A stretch of DNA of 64,000 nucleotides from Marisa cornuarietis (Eukaryota; Mollusca; Gastropoda; Architaenioglossa; Ampullariidae): contig SMMW01000454.1 of NCBI GenBank assembly GCA_004794655.1, positions 50,349 to 114,348 of the forward strand, written 5' to 3'. A program made the translations under genes and the position numbers. Positions 30,701-40,802 of the stretch are shown here, piece by piece. The first letter of the stretch is position 1. Every line of letters starts with the position of its first letter. The notes beneath the pieces are model-generated. The model made no database searches, was not told the DNA's origin, and was given only the letters and a program-made list of their open reading frames with translations.

Positions 30701-32087
30701 CTTCAATGTTGCCGATGATGAGGTCATACGGCGGGCTGTCGAGACATAAGGCATTTATGCGACCACTGAAGTATGGCGATGACACTTCGACGTCAGCGGT
30801 GGGCACACTCTGAACGTGCCCGTGACAACATCGTAGATTCGAGCTGTCACCCGTAAACTGTCCTTCCAACACGAGATCTTTACGGATGACGACTCCCGAA
30901 CACCCGGTGTCCCTAAGCACAGTGACGTCATTACCACCCACTCGTCCGCTTGTCACTGGCATGTTCCCAATATCGCCTTTGGTTCTCGCGGTAAAAGCGC
31001 AGTCCACCACCGGAGTGTGCTGTTCGTTCTGGGCCGGGTCATCGGTGGCTGTCACTTGCCCTCGTCTGCGTATGTGGCTTTGTCCTCTACCATCGTCCTC
31101 GCATATGGCCACATTTGCTGACATCAAGGGGCGGCGACTCAACGGTTGCTGGTTCCGCCGCATGTTTCCCTCTGGTGCTTGGCGGCTGGTAAAATGTTTC
31201 GTTGAGGTGTTTGGGCATGCCAGGGCTTTGTGACCCGTTCCCCCGCAGGAATAACACCGCAACTCATTGCCTTGATGTCGCACCGGACCTCGGCTGTCTT
31301 GGGCAGACCCGGGGTTTTGGGCCGAGTCAGTAGCAGACAATGAACCTCTCGATTTGGCGGCGAAGTCTTTGCCGTGCGACTGAAGGTATCTCAGGGCAGC
31401 GCTGGCTAACGCTTTCAAATTCTGATCTTCTTGTTGCTGCAGGAATACAGCCAAGTCCTTGGGGCAGGCTTCAATAAATTGTTCTTTAAGGACAATATAT
31501 GAAAGTCCTTCATAGTCCTTTTCTTGCCCGGCCAGCTCGATCCATCTGTGTAAGTACCCTCTAATTCTTTCTACGAACTGCTCGGGGCTCTCACCTTTCT
31601 CTGGCTTGCTGGCACGGAAACGGTGTCTGAATCCGTTTTCCGTGAAATCATAGCCACTCAATAAAGCTTGCTTCAGCTCATCATAGTCTTGAGCTGCTTC
31701 TGCTGGCATGCGGGAGTAAATATCTAGTGCATGCCCTGACAACAGTGCACTCAGTGACACTGCCCACTCGGTTCGCGGCCAACTGGACAACTCGGCATGG
31801 CGCTCGAAACGTTGCAAATAACTGTCCATACTGTCTTTTCCATCAACGAACTTTGGCAGTCTTGGCCTCTCATGTTTCATAGACACTTCTGAGCTGGTGA
31901 CTGCTGGTCTCAGTCGCGCCATCTCTAGTTCGTGCGCTCGTTGTCTTTCTCTTTCTTCATGTTCAAGTTGTAGCTGCAGTTTTTTAAACTCTCGTTCTGC
32001 AGCTCTTTCTTCTCTCTCCCTATCCTTCTGTTCTCTCTCCCTATCCTTCTGCTCCTTCTCTTTCTGTTCCTTCTCTTTCTGTTCCAA
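27750..32087 (-). CDS. Gag-pol polyprotein, integrase-before-RT order, SCAN-like gag
   Basis: Approximate residues: Glu/Lys/Arg-rich coiled coil 1-60; SCAN-like gag region 85-240 (FVERIRGYLHRWIELAGQ, VLKEQFIEACPKDLAVFL); CCHC knuckle CYSCGGTGHKALAC near 282; protease DTGCS near 392; integrase HHCC zinc finger (GGHLGT... CQSCDLCQK) and DDE core with D near 649, D near 711 and E near 746; RT with HYSDD near 1177; RNase H with STDAS near 1329 and TDHNPLTYL. The frame ends shortly after RNase H. It is open throughout, but its first codon here is TTG. An ATG frame beginning 32158 (MEHVMNLVKIGKELGLEGDE, a plausible gag start) is in another phase and would need a frameshift near 32090. Catalytic residues look intact, so the pol part could be functional. 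Confidence 0.92.
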   Translation of the reverse strand: MEQKEKEQKEKEQKDREREQKDREREERAAEREFKKLQLQLEHEERERQRAHELEMARLRPAVTSSEVSMKHERPRLPKFVDGKDSMDSYLQRFERHAELSSWPRTEWAVSLSALLSGHALDIYSRMPAEAAQDYDELKQALLSGYDFTENGFRHRFRASKPEKGESPEQFVERIRGYLHRWIELAGQEKDYEGLSYIVLKEQFIEACPKDLAVFLQQQEDQNLKALASAALRYLQSHGKDFAAKSRGSLSATDSAQNPGSAQDSRGPVRHQGNELRCYSCGGTGHKALACPNTSTKHFTSRQAPEGNMRRNQQPLSRRPLMSANVAICEDDGRGQSHIRRRGQVTATDDPAQNEQHTPVVDCAFTARTKGDIGNMPVTSGRVGGNDVTVLRDTGCSGVVIRKDLVLEGQFTGDSSNLRCCHGHVQSVPTADVEVSSPYFSGRINALCLDSPPYDLIIGNIEGARAAEDPDPEGEHTCAVLTRAQAAQGDKRTKALSITKESRVPNVDKEQLIQLQRDDPTLEKYREQVTKHTEGGGMTRFEEKGGVLYRIFSRPNVNKGQQIRQVLVPAPLRRAVMDVAHSSIMGGHLGTKKTLDKVTAAFYWPGICGDVTRFCQSCDLCQKTVQRGRVPRVPLQKMPLIDMPFKRVAVDLIGEIKPASESGHRYILTLVDYATRYPEAVPLKKIDTETVAEALIDIFSRLGVPEEILSDLGPQFVSDCMKEVSRLLSIQRITTTPYHPMCNGLVERFNGTLKTMLRKLCSDQPRQWDRYINALLFAYREVPQESTGFSPFELLFGRTVRGPMHVLKELWTKEVPETEIRNSYQYVFELRERLEETLRLARTELEKAQGKAKHFYDKRTKSRSFKPGDKVLILLPSDHNKLLMHWKGPFEVEEIKGLSDYVVRVKGKAKVFHANLLKRYVERDPADAVETTTEETVEPIADGPVASCHVAERMNEAGVEGDSEDLLELGDIRHGESADDVVYGPNLSDQQRADLQDLVRRYARIFTDTPGRTSLVRHEINLTSNVPVRSKPYPIPYATRESLRRYIDEMLRLGVIRESKSPYASPVVVVKKKDGSNRVCVDFRKLNKLTYLDPEPMPTPADLFRQLSGDKFFSKIDLSKGYWRQVTIPDEDVHKTAFITPDGVYEFLRMPFGMKNAGATLRRGLKKILSDLQGIVHYSDDILIHTQTWEEHIRVVQVLFSRLAENNLTARPSKCIFGADDVDFIGHRLQGGVKGVYEDNVKKIREAPRPKNKKQLRSFLGLASFYREYMPHFAAVTAPLTDLLKKGQPNALEWSEAQERAFVSVKTFLTSDPVLRLPDPSKMYTLSTDASDTGIGAVLMQEHEGKLFPVSYASRKLNVAERKYSTIEKECLAIVWAVKKFQLYLEGVKFKLQTDHNPLTYLDTARFANNRVMRWALYLQNFDMQIDSVKGADNVGADFLSRISG

Positions 32088-32267
32088 AACTTTCTTAATT
32101 CGTCTCCTTCGAGACCCAACTCCTTGCCTATCTTCACCAAATTCATCACGTGTTCCATGATTACACGTTATACGTCGCTTCCTATCTCAAAACGAGAGAG
32201 AATTCACGTACAGTTTCTGTCTTGACTGTCGCAGCTATTCTTCTAGCAGAGCAGGTTGACGATGCAG

Positions 32268-32286
32268 ATCTCGGACGATGCCCCCA
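32268..32286 (-). other. Primer-binding site, tRNA-Pro-like
   Basis: Two bases inside the 5' LTR, the minus strand reads TGGGGGCATCGTCCGAGAT. It resembles the tRNA-Pro primer site TGGGGGCTCGTCCGGGAT with one inserted base and one substitution. The tRNA identity is an inference. Confidence 0.55.
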
Positions 32287-32288
32287 GA

Positions 32289-32978
32289 TGTTACGGATGG
32301 AAATGGTGGTGTTGTCTCCGTATTTGAATTAACGGCGTAACATAGGACCCAGATGCCTATGCCGTCGTCAAATGGCTCGTTATGGGTCCACGATCCGCGG
32401 TGCCAATCTCTCTCAAGAAAACAGCCCTCACAGCCGAGCCGCTTAGCAAAACACTTTATTTACAGCAAATGTCTCCTCTCTGGCATTACACGCTGGCAAC
32501 CGGTGACACACAGTCCTACTAACACAGTTACAACAGCTCTCCACAACCTCTGACCTCTCAGCGACACGTACGCTAGCTACACACGTCACGCTCGCCTGAC
32601 CACGACAACCAACACTCTAACGGCAACACAGTCTCTCTACTGCTGTCGCTCGCTTCAACCTTTCTGTCTGCTGCAACCTCGTCTTCTTCTCTTCTTTTTG
32701 ACACTCACTCACACCGCTTATATATACATGTACACAGTTCTCTAGAATTATCCTGCACCTACCCGTCACGCATGCGCTCTCCCACACCGAACAATCCAGG
32801 TACTAAGTCTTGCATCAGTCTCACTCGCTCAGGCACACACTAGAACAGTCTAGATATGCTTTGTCCTCGCCGCGCTGGCCGCTGCTGGACAGGTCAGCCG
32901 GGGTCAAATACCACAACAAAGCAATGGCGGCGCCGGTTTACACCTCGCGCACACCGCTACGCTATTTAATTCGTAACA
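32289..32978 (-). repeat. LTR (5' LTR of the minus-strand element)
   Basis: 690 bp, same length and nearly identical to the LTR at 26627-27316. The plus-strand end CGTAACA is followed by ATTTT. Confidence 0.95.
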
Positions 32979-34690
32979 ATTTTCATCTTCTGCTCAAGAT
33001 AATAGCAACAAAGAAAGTGTCAAACAAGCTGTGAAGAACAGTAGTGGTACGCACACAAAATGGCGACATTCCAGCGTAGAAAATAACAAAAAACAAGTTA
33101 AAAGAAAATATAGTACTGATTATTTGAGCATGGGATTTTTGGGGGGACGGGTGATAAAGATGAAGTCCCTAACCCGCAATGTGTTTTATGTTGTGAAATT
33201 GTGGGCAATGGACCAATGAAACCCTCCAAACTGAAGCGTCATTTTGAATCCAAGCACTGCTAATATGTTGATAAGCCTCTTCAGTTTTTCGAGAATAAAT
33301 GCAAAGAGCTGCAACAAAATAAAGGAATGTTGCACCTGTTTGCTTCTGGCGATGAAAATGCTAAGGCTACGGAGGCATCCTACAGAGCTTCGCTAGTGAT
33401 GGCAAAGACCGGAGAAGACCAGACTGTAGCAGAGAACTTGATCAAACCTGCTGCCAGACTCATGACAGAAATCATGCTTGGTGAAAAGGCGACAAATGCT
33501 ATCAACAAAGTCCCTCTTTCAAACGATACCGTGAAACATGGAGTAACAGCCATGGCTGAAAGTGTGGAATGTCAGCAGTTATCACGACTGTGTCAGTCAG
33601 TACTTGGCACTTCAGCTCGATAAGTCTACTGACATAGTGAACAAAGCAAACCTTTTGGCATGTGTCAGGTACGAATACTTAGGCGCTGTTCATGATGACT
33701 TTCTCTTCTGCAAGTCTGTACCGACCAATACAACTGGAGAGGACATTTTCAAGATACTGAACAATTACATTCTGAGTAACAAAGTTGACTGGACGCCACG
33801 TGTCGGTGTTGGCACTGATGGTGCTGCGTCAATGACGGGAAAGAATAAAGGTTTTGACCGCACTATCAAAACAGTTGCTACACTGGCAGTAGCAACGCAC
33901 TGTTGCATTCATCGAGAACAGCTCGCTACAACAACCAAAAAAAAAAAATAAAATGCCCGTTGATCTTAAGAGAGTAATGGAGGAATCAATAAAAGTTATA
34001 AACTTTATCAAAGGGCGCCCTTTGAACGCGCGGATTTTTTAAAGCTTTATGCGAAGAGACGGGAAGTAAACACACCAAGCTTCTTTTTCATACAGAAGTT
34101 CGTTGATTGTCGCGTGGAAAAGTGCTCACCCGTCTGTTTGAATTGCGCGAGGAGGTTAAAATTTTTCTGCGCGAGTGTGACAATCAAGCTTTCCACTTGT
34201 GGGATCCATCACTTTTCATGGCTTGCTCAGTTGGTGTACCTGGCTGACATTTTTAGCAGTCTGAATGGGCTTAACATAGCCCTGCAGGGCAGAGATGTCA
34301 CAATCTTTAACTTTCAAGACAAAGTAAAGGCTGTGTGTATAAAACTGGGGTTTGGTGTGATCGCCAAGAATTTGACTCATTCTCAACCTTCAGTGATTTT
34401 TCTCGTGACGTCACCGATATTATCCCCTTAATATCTCATCAAAAACAACTGCATTCATCGCATTAACATTTTAATTATAAAGAACGAGGTATGGAATTTT
34501 ATGTCAACTTATTCCTATAACACTGTCACAAAAGGGCATTTAGTTCTGAATTGTAATGAAACAAATGCGGCAATTTAAATGTGAAATTCACGGTACAGAG
34601 TGATTTTAGGCCTTGGTGGTCCGCCGTATTTTTTACTTGAGTAAAGTGGTCCGCGGTCTGAAATACTTTGAGAACCACACTTCACAGGTG
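32979..34690 (+). pseudogene. hAT transposase remnant, ZBED5-like
   Basis: A BED-finger region (CVLCCEIVGNGPMKPSKLKR, then HFESKHC and a stop) begins near 33150. It is followed by ENKCKELQQNKGMLHLFAS, AENLIKPAARLMTEIMLGEK, LDKSTDIVNKANLLACVRY, VGTDGAASMTGKNKGF and later FSSLNGLNIALQGRD. This is the order of ZBED5/hAT-type transposases. There are at least four frame changes or stops. The right end near 34640-34680 (GTGGTCCGCGGTCTGAAA... GAGAACCACA) resembles a hAT terminus. The left end is lost against the LTR element. Confidence 0.8.
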
Positions 34691-34985
34691 GACATCCACT
34701 TAGTGATAGCCGGCACTAACAGTCTGAGAGCCTACACCAGACAGTGTGAAGGATGGCGGGGCGAAACTTCACCACAACCTCGCCGCTGTGTGAGATGATC
34801 ACCCACGTGTACAGAGGTGCGACAGGTGCACCAAATGAACGACTGTGCCCGGTACACCTGGTAACACTATACCACGCCACTCGGGTTTGTGTGTCAGGGT
34901 GTAAACATCAACAAGGACGCTGAGCTGGTTCAGGAGCCAAGGCTGGAGGTGTCACCAGACGGCGTGTGTGTGTTGAGTGGTAAAG
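34691..34985 (+). pseudogene. Exon-like segments of an unknown gene
   Basis: After CACAG, a frame reads VDIHLVIAGTNSLRAYTRQC, and a one-base shift gives FTTTSPLCEMITHVYRG. After GTGTCAG at about 34897, NINKDAELVQEPRLEVSPDG ends at AGTG/gtaaag. Splice-like borders and codon-like composition suggest old coding exons. No family was recognised. Confidence 0.25.
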
Positions 34986-35379
34986 TAACCAACAAACGCT
35001 CTTCCACGGATTAGGGGGACTGTTAAACACCACTGACTCACCTGTTACTGTGAAACGGAAAAGTGTGGTGGCGGTTCTGTTTACTATCCAGAGTGAGCAA
35101 TACCACTTTTTTTTATCCACAAGGGCAATTCCAAATAATGTTCGTACTAGCAGTAATACATACATGATATAACGAGATAACACACACATATACATGATAT
35201 ACAAAATACATATAGATCATATGAAAGAGACAGTACAGAATAGTGTCCCTGAACTGTGGAGTAGATTTCTTTTTGATGAAAACGTCGATCCAGCATGGAA
35301 AGATACGATGTGTGTACTTGTAGAGGATGAGAACGCGTTTGTATATCCGTGTATACGTGCTTGCATGTGTTTGAGTATG

Positions 35380-35384
<5 letters not shown>

Positions 35385-35419
<35 letters not shown>

Positions 35420-35420
35420 T
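35385..35420 (+). repeat. (GT)n microsatellite
   Basis: About 17 GT units. Confidence 0.95.
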
Positions 35421-35976
35421 GAGATGTATATGTCGAGTAAGCGATCACTAAGACATGTTCTACGGGTAATGTCGCTTGGCAAATAAATGAATTCTTAAAT
35501 TTTCTAGGCTGAGTGATTATCACAGTGAAAACTAATCAACTCCGTGTTTAAACATAAATTTACTTGTAAATGTACTTTAAACAGAACAGTATTCACACCT
35601 CTAACAAACGAAATCCAGTCTATAGCAATTCAAGGCAGGACTTCTAAAACACCGACATCAAAACCTTTGATCGCTTCCAGAGGCCCCTCATCCAACAAAC
35701 ACCCATTACTAGCAGTGAAAAACATCACAGTACACCAAATGTTACTTATTGATTAGAGAAAAACCCTGTCAAATTAAACATCAATCCCCATCTTTGTACA
35801 TATACCAATGTTTAATTTCCCTTTATTTTAATATTTTTGATTAGTAGTAGTGTTTCACTTTCCTTTCCTTAGTTTGAGGTTAAGATTAAAAAACCCACAA
35901 CATTTGGTTATTCTGTGACCCTAGTAAATAAAGATTTGCCATTGTCAATGTATGTACGTTTCTGTGTTCTGTTGCT

Positions 35977-37395
35977 ATGGCAGACCGACTGATATTCTGG
36001 GAGAAACCAAACAAATGGCTCAACCGCACGGGCGTTAGAGAGACGTTTGAGATGAAGTTTAGCAACAAAATCCTCATGGTCGATTTCAAAGGTGAGTTTT
36101 TCGGAGGAATAGAAAACAGTACCTTAATTATCAATTGTAAATCACAGCACCAACAATAGTCACTCACTAAAGCCTGTCACAGTTATAAATCCTGTAAACC
36201 AAGCATTTCGTGCTCGTCAAAGTGGTCCTCTCGTCATGGCCATAGAGGACACAAGAGAGGTGTGTGAAGGCAGCCAGAAGGTGCTACATGAGTCACTGCA
36301 TTGTAGTAAAGCAGGTGACTGATTTACGATTGGACTGTACATTGATACCTGTAATTAATACTCGATGAGAGGTCTCATTGGCTGTGGCCTTGAAGACGCA
36401 CAGTCTCGCGAGAATGATTTTCCAGTCAGTTAAAGACATACTTCGATATGTTCAGTTTTGTACCTGCCTAACGATCTCACCATCTCTGGTTACTGACGAA
36501 GACAAACCCAAGGAAGTTATGATTCATAATTTCTGTCCCCTGGTGTCGCTTTTGAACTGTTTATACTATATATTTGTAAATAACGACCATGATCTTAAGT
36601 CAAGTGAATGATGAGAAGAGACATATTTTCTTCATATAAAAAAATCCATAGTCCTACAAATCTTTGTCTTGGTTTTGCAGGTGGACACGATGTGCAGACT
36701 CTTGAGTGCATTTGCCAGACATGCCAAACTGCAGGCTAACCCGGCGTAATACGTATATTCAGCAAGGCTTCTGGCCTGTCAGAGAAGGAACCTCGGAGAT
36801 GATAGTTGACATGGATCTCTTACATCTGTTCACCAGCATCCAGGTCTGCTATCGACACGTGCCACACACGCGCTACGTCAATGTTTTGCGCAACTTCTTC
36901 AAAGCTAAAGGCGGAGTGAGTGGGCTTATGAATTATTTTAATCAATGTTTCTTCTGTGAGAGTAAAACTCTTGCTCACATCAACACTGCAGTTGAGTAGC
37001 TACTTATGTGTCTACATTAAGCTACCACATCGACTGGCCTTGATCTTGAGTCTCTTTCGGGCGAAGTATATTCTGGAAAAAAATATTTCATATTGTGTGT
37101 AACTGGAAAATATAGAACGGGAGAGAAATGTTTGGTTCATGCACACTTCAAGCTTTTGTTATCTTACACTCATACATCAGTACACACGCAAACACACACA
37201 CTTTGTCTCTCTCCCTCTCTCTATTTAGCACGCAGTTTGTGTAAATGATTATGTCTATCACATACGTTTACGTTTTACGTATGTACAGCCCACTATTATC
37301 TAAATGAATGTAATCGAACATATTTTGATGTTAATATGGCCATGGTGGCTTTGAAAAATTGAATAAAAATCATTACACACACATGCACGCGCGCG

Positions 37396-37441
<46 letters not shown>

Positions 37442-37590
37442 GATATATATACACACAGGTAATGCTTGCATGCATGCACACTCATTCTGTTTCACGCATT
37501 ATCTCTGTGCAGATTAAGAAGCCAAGTGAAGTATTCTACACTGCCCTCGTGAAAGCTCTTGGAGAGTTTTGCGGACAAGAGGAGACGTGA
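35977..37590 (+). CDS. Spliced KDZ transposase-like gene or remnant
   Basis: Exons 35977-36091 (MADRLIFWEKPNKWLNRTGV...), 36183-36314, 36681 or 36719 to 36915, and 37513-37590, with consensus donors (G/gtgagt) and acceptors in matching phases. Exon 3 reads TLECICQTCQ, then YIQQGFWPVREGTSEMIV and MDLLHLFTSIQVC. The last exon reads FYTALVKALGEFCGQ. The Cys cluster followed by an I..G.WP...... FELL-type block resembles KDZ transposases. With the first acceptor (36680) exon 3 has a frameshift. With an alternative acceptor at 36718 the frame stays open for 173 codons but loses the Cys cluster. It could be a domesticated fragment or a decayed transposon. Function unknown. Confidence 0.45.
37380..37440 (+). 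repeat. (GC)n/(CA)n microsatellite
   Basis: CGCGCG run followed by about 16 CA units, inside the last intron of the KDZ-like frame. Confidence 0.95.
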
Positions 37591-40216
37591 GGGAGCACAA
37601 GGCTGTGATGACAATATTCATCCAGCTATTCAGGGAAGAAATTTTCAAACAGAAAGCCTAGCAAATAATAAAATTAATCCAACTTTTTTCAACCACAATT
37701 GGACACCTGCTAAGTGCCACTGTGTCTGCATGTTTATAGTGACTGACGTAGTGGGAAATAAAACCAACCAACCGTTAATCAGTCCTGGCATACTACATTG
37801 CAAAAGATAAATGTTTATGGCCCTTAAGAACTCTTTCTTGAAAGTAATTCACACCTTAACTTTGTTAATATTTGTCATGTCTGGTTGTACTTAATATGTT
37901 TTTAAGAATTCAGCAGCTCAACGGAGACTAATTGTTAGTAATTGCAATTATCTTACTACATCTGAAATTGCTCTTTACACCGATACACATGCTTTTAGTT
38001 TTCTTAAAAGCAGGATACTGAAATTTAAATGTTAGTGGATTGTCACACTGCCCATTTGCTTAATGACAACTGCTTGAAGATCCCTTCTTGATGTTCTTAA
38101 ATTGTCTGTTATTACTCTTCACAAATAAAATGTCATTCACGCTCCCTTTGGTATTCTATTTGATGGACATGAGTTGAATAAGTCTAACAGAACATTTAAT
38201 GTGCTACAAATTATTCATTTATTCCTTAAACGGTGCAACCATGTTTTTTCAGTTAACATTAGAAATTATAATGTCCATATGCAATTGGCTCATTTCATCA
38301 ATGTAAACATTTCAAACCATGCAGATGTCTATAAACATTGAGACAGTTGTGCTGTTTACTATATATCAGGAGAATAATTCCCCCAAAAGAGTTTTTAAAA
38401 TAAATTGAAAGATTGTAAAAAGTTTTCTAATTCTATTGCCGGTTATTACTTTTTATGTCATTGCTGAAGTGAAACATTTCACGTTCTTTTTGAATTGACA
38501 TACAATCACTTTTGAAAACTTTAGTATTGGTAGTCACACCAAAATGAGACTTTATAGATAGGACTACAATTATCATTTTACTAAGCTATTTACTAATATT
38601 TTGAGGACTTGAGTCAATGCTAATTGCCGACCAATATCTGTTTAAAAAAGTATAAATGATCATTTATGTACGTAAGTACATAGCATCGCCGATACTTCGA
38701 CTCATTTTTTGCTTTTAACTGCAGTTACTGTCTTCCAGATATCGAGAAAATGGGCGGGTACAGCATATTTGAGGTGAAATTTAATTGATGAGCATGTTAT
38801 GTTACTTGTATGTAGCTTTAGCGCTCTTGTCACTTTTGCTTTAATTTGTGTTTGTTTTACAACTTCATGATGACAATACTGTAATTTAGATAAACATTTA
38901 TTCATTGAACAAATACACGATTAAATTTCGAAGCGACGCTGCTCGCTTTCTTCACATCGCCAGAGCCAGACACTGCCTGCCGAACGGACACGACGCTTGT
39001 TTCTTCTAAAAAGTCTTTTGCGAGAAAAAAAATTTCGCGGGACTCATAATTGATGATCAATTTATAAGTGAATCATTTAGTGTTCAGTCAAGTGACGAGC
39101 GGCCATGAAAATGAAAGACGATTTAAAATTTAATATCTGAATAAAAACATGAAAATCACTGACAATCTTACATAACGAAGTGAAATCATGAAAAGTGTCA
39201 ATGTCTGCACATGTTCAGTCTCGTGTGGGTTAATATTCCTTCCTACAGAAATATAGATACAAAATATCAAACAGAAATTCAGAGATCTCATTAAGCATAG
39301 TATTTACAAAGTAATAAATGAGAAAGAGGCTGACAACTTAATTACTGAAAAGCAATAGAAATGACATAGTGACGACATTCACATGTGACCAAAGTGATTT
39401 CTGTTTACTATCCACATTTCACACGACCTTTTCTGACTGATCGGTCTGATCCTCCTACCCTGAAACCTGTCTAGACTTTAGCAGCTCCATGATTTCTTAC
39501 AGCACGCATGGCTTCGTGTAAAGTCAGTTGTGTTATTCTTTAATCAAAAATCGTTTAAATATATACGCATCAATCCAAATCTTACAACTTCCGGATCTTT
39601 TCCTAAGAACAATGTTCATCAATAACCTTTCAAGACTATATTAGTAATTTAAGGCTTCGTGCAAAAGAATATCTGATTTGTTATTTCTATTTGTTTAAAA
39701 AGAGTCCTTGCAAATATATTTATTTAAAACATTGAAATACAAAATGATCAGACAGCAGCATAATTCTGTACATTTTACACCAATATACTTAATCAATCCA
39801 CGAGTACAAAAAGTAAGTAGTTCTACAACAAAATGGTAATTGGCCGAGTGAAGTCTGCTGAGTGTAAACCAACCTCGCAGTAAAGAAAAAATAACAACTA
39901 AGAAACCTGCAGACCTAACATATTTGCGAACACTCCAATAACCGTTTACATACGTACACAGGAATTAAAAATATATAATATACTACTATTAAAATGTTTG
40001 CTTATTTAGTAAGAACTATGTCTCTGCCATATGGACAAGCTTATACACCACACGACGACGACAAACAGGATAATGGTGTAGCGGCGGGATCAGTAACTGT
40101 AGCTTCTGTAGTCATAGACAGCAGACTGTGGGGAGTACGTGGGTGAGAAATGTGAAAAACAAGATTCTGTCTCATGTGAGTAAAGAGTTTTCGCTTCTTT
40201 TGATGAAGCTGGTAAT
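37591..40216. other. AT-rich gene-free stretch
   Basis: No domain, splice-framed coding segment or long repeat was recognised in 2.6 kb. Confidence 0.55.
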
Positions 40217-40594
40217 TCAGAGTAAATCTGAGAATGATATATAATCATGAAGTGAAGCAGGAAGTAAAAGGGACTTAACTCTGTCCATCCGGTGAAGACC
40301 GTAGCCAAGAGCGTGAGAGACAGTCAGGCGACACCAAGACTTGAGAGACGGAGGCTGACTGGCGGCGTGGTTCACAATGTCCAGCATCTGTGTCTTGGCT
40401 GGAGTCATGACTCTGGAGGAAAGCTCCACCTGATATCGTGTATTGAGAGCAAATATTTCTTTGTTGGAGATGGCGCCAGACTCGATTAACATCTCAAAGG
40501 CCCTGACAAACTTCTTTTTAAAATCCCGCTGCGAAGGAAATCGTGTAGGTACAGCTTTTGTCAAGGACACTTGGTGTCTTTTTGTGTTTTCCAT
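40217..40594 (-). CDS. SOCS-box C-terminal exon of the ASB-like gene
   Basis: 125-codon frame. The C-terminus reads PPSLKSWCRLTVSHALGYGL, then RVKSLLLPASLHDYISFSDL and a stop. This fits the SOCS-box pattern L.SLCR..I...L......L.LP..L.DYL. The upstream part, FVRAFEMLIESGAISNKEIF, looks like a final ankyrin-type helix pair. SOCS boxes recruit elongin B/C. The exon itself shows no damage. A (TTA)n tract lies just upstream in what would be the preceding intron. Confidence 0.65.
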   Translation of the reverse strand: MENTKRHQVSLTKAVPTRFPSQRDFKKKFVRAFEMLIESGAISNKEIFALNTRYQVELSSRVMTPAKTQMLDIVNHAASQPPSLKSWCRLTVSHALGYGLHRMDRVKSLLLPASLHDYISFSDLL

Positions 40595-40737
40595 CTTTGT
40601 TTTCTGTTTGTCGTCAGTACTGTCGTTTATTCTTACGCCCTCGTGTTCTATCCATGTAGTCTATGTCTCTTCCTTGTTTTAAGCGCTAAGAGCATGCTCT
40701 CTATGAGTGTGAATATGCGCTATACAAATCTTCATTT

Positions 40738-40739
40738 AC

Positions 40740-40800
<61 letters not shown>

Positions 40801-40802
40801 TC
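40738..40802 (+). repeat. (ATT)n trinucleotide repeat
   Basis: About 21 uninterrupted TTA units. Gives a poly-Leu frame on the plus strand that is not a gene. Confidence 0.95.

Larger units (their letters stand above)
26627..32978 (-). mobile_element. Full-length Gmr1-like Ty3/gypsy LTR retrotransposon
   Basis: 6352 bp from TGTTACGG to CGTAACA. It has two 690-bp LTRs, a primer-binding site, a polypurine tract and one 1445-codon gag-pol frame on the minus strand. The order of pol domains is protease, integrase, reverse transcriptase, RNase H. This is the Ty1/copia-like order known within Ty3/gypsy for Gmr1-type elements. LTRs differ at about two sites, so insertion is recent. The 5-bp flanks (GCACT and ATTTT) are not a target duplication. 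Confidence 0.9.

Noticed and set aside
30337..30813. Plus-strand frames over 28-32 kb
   Set aside because: Antisense shadows of the gag-pol frame.
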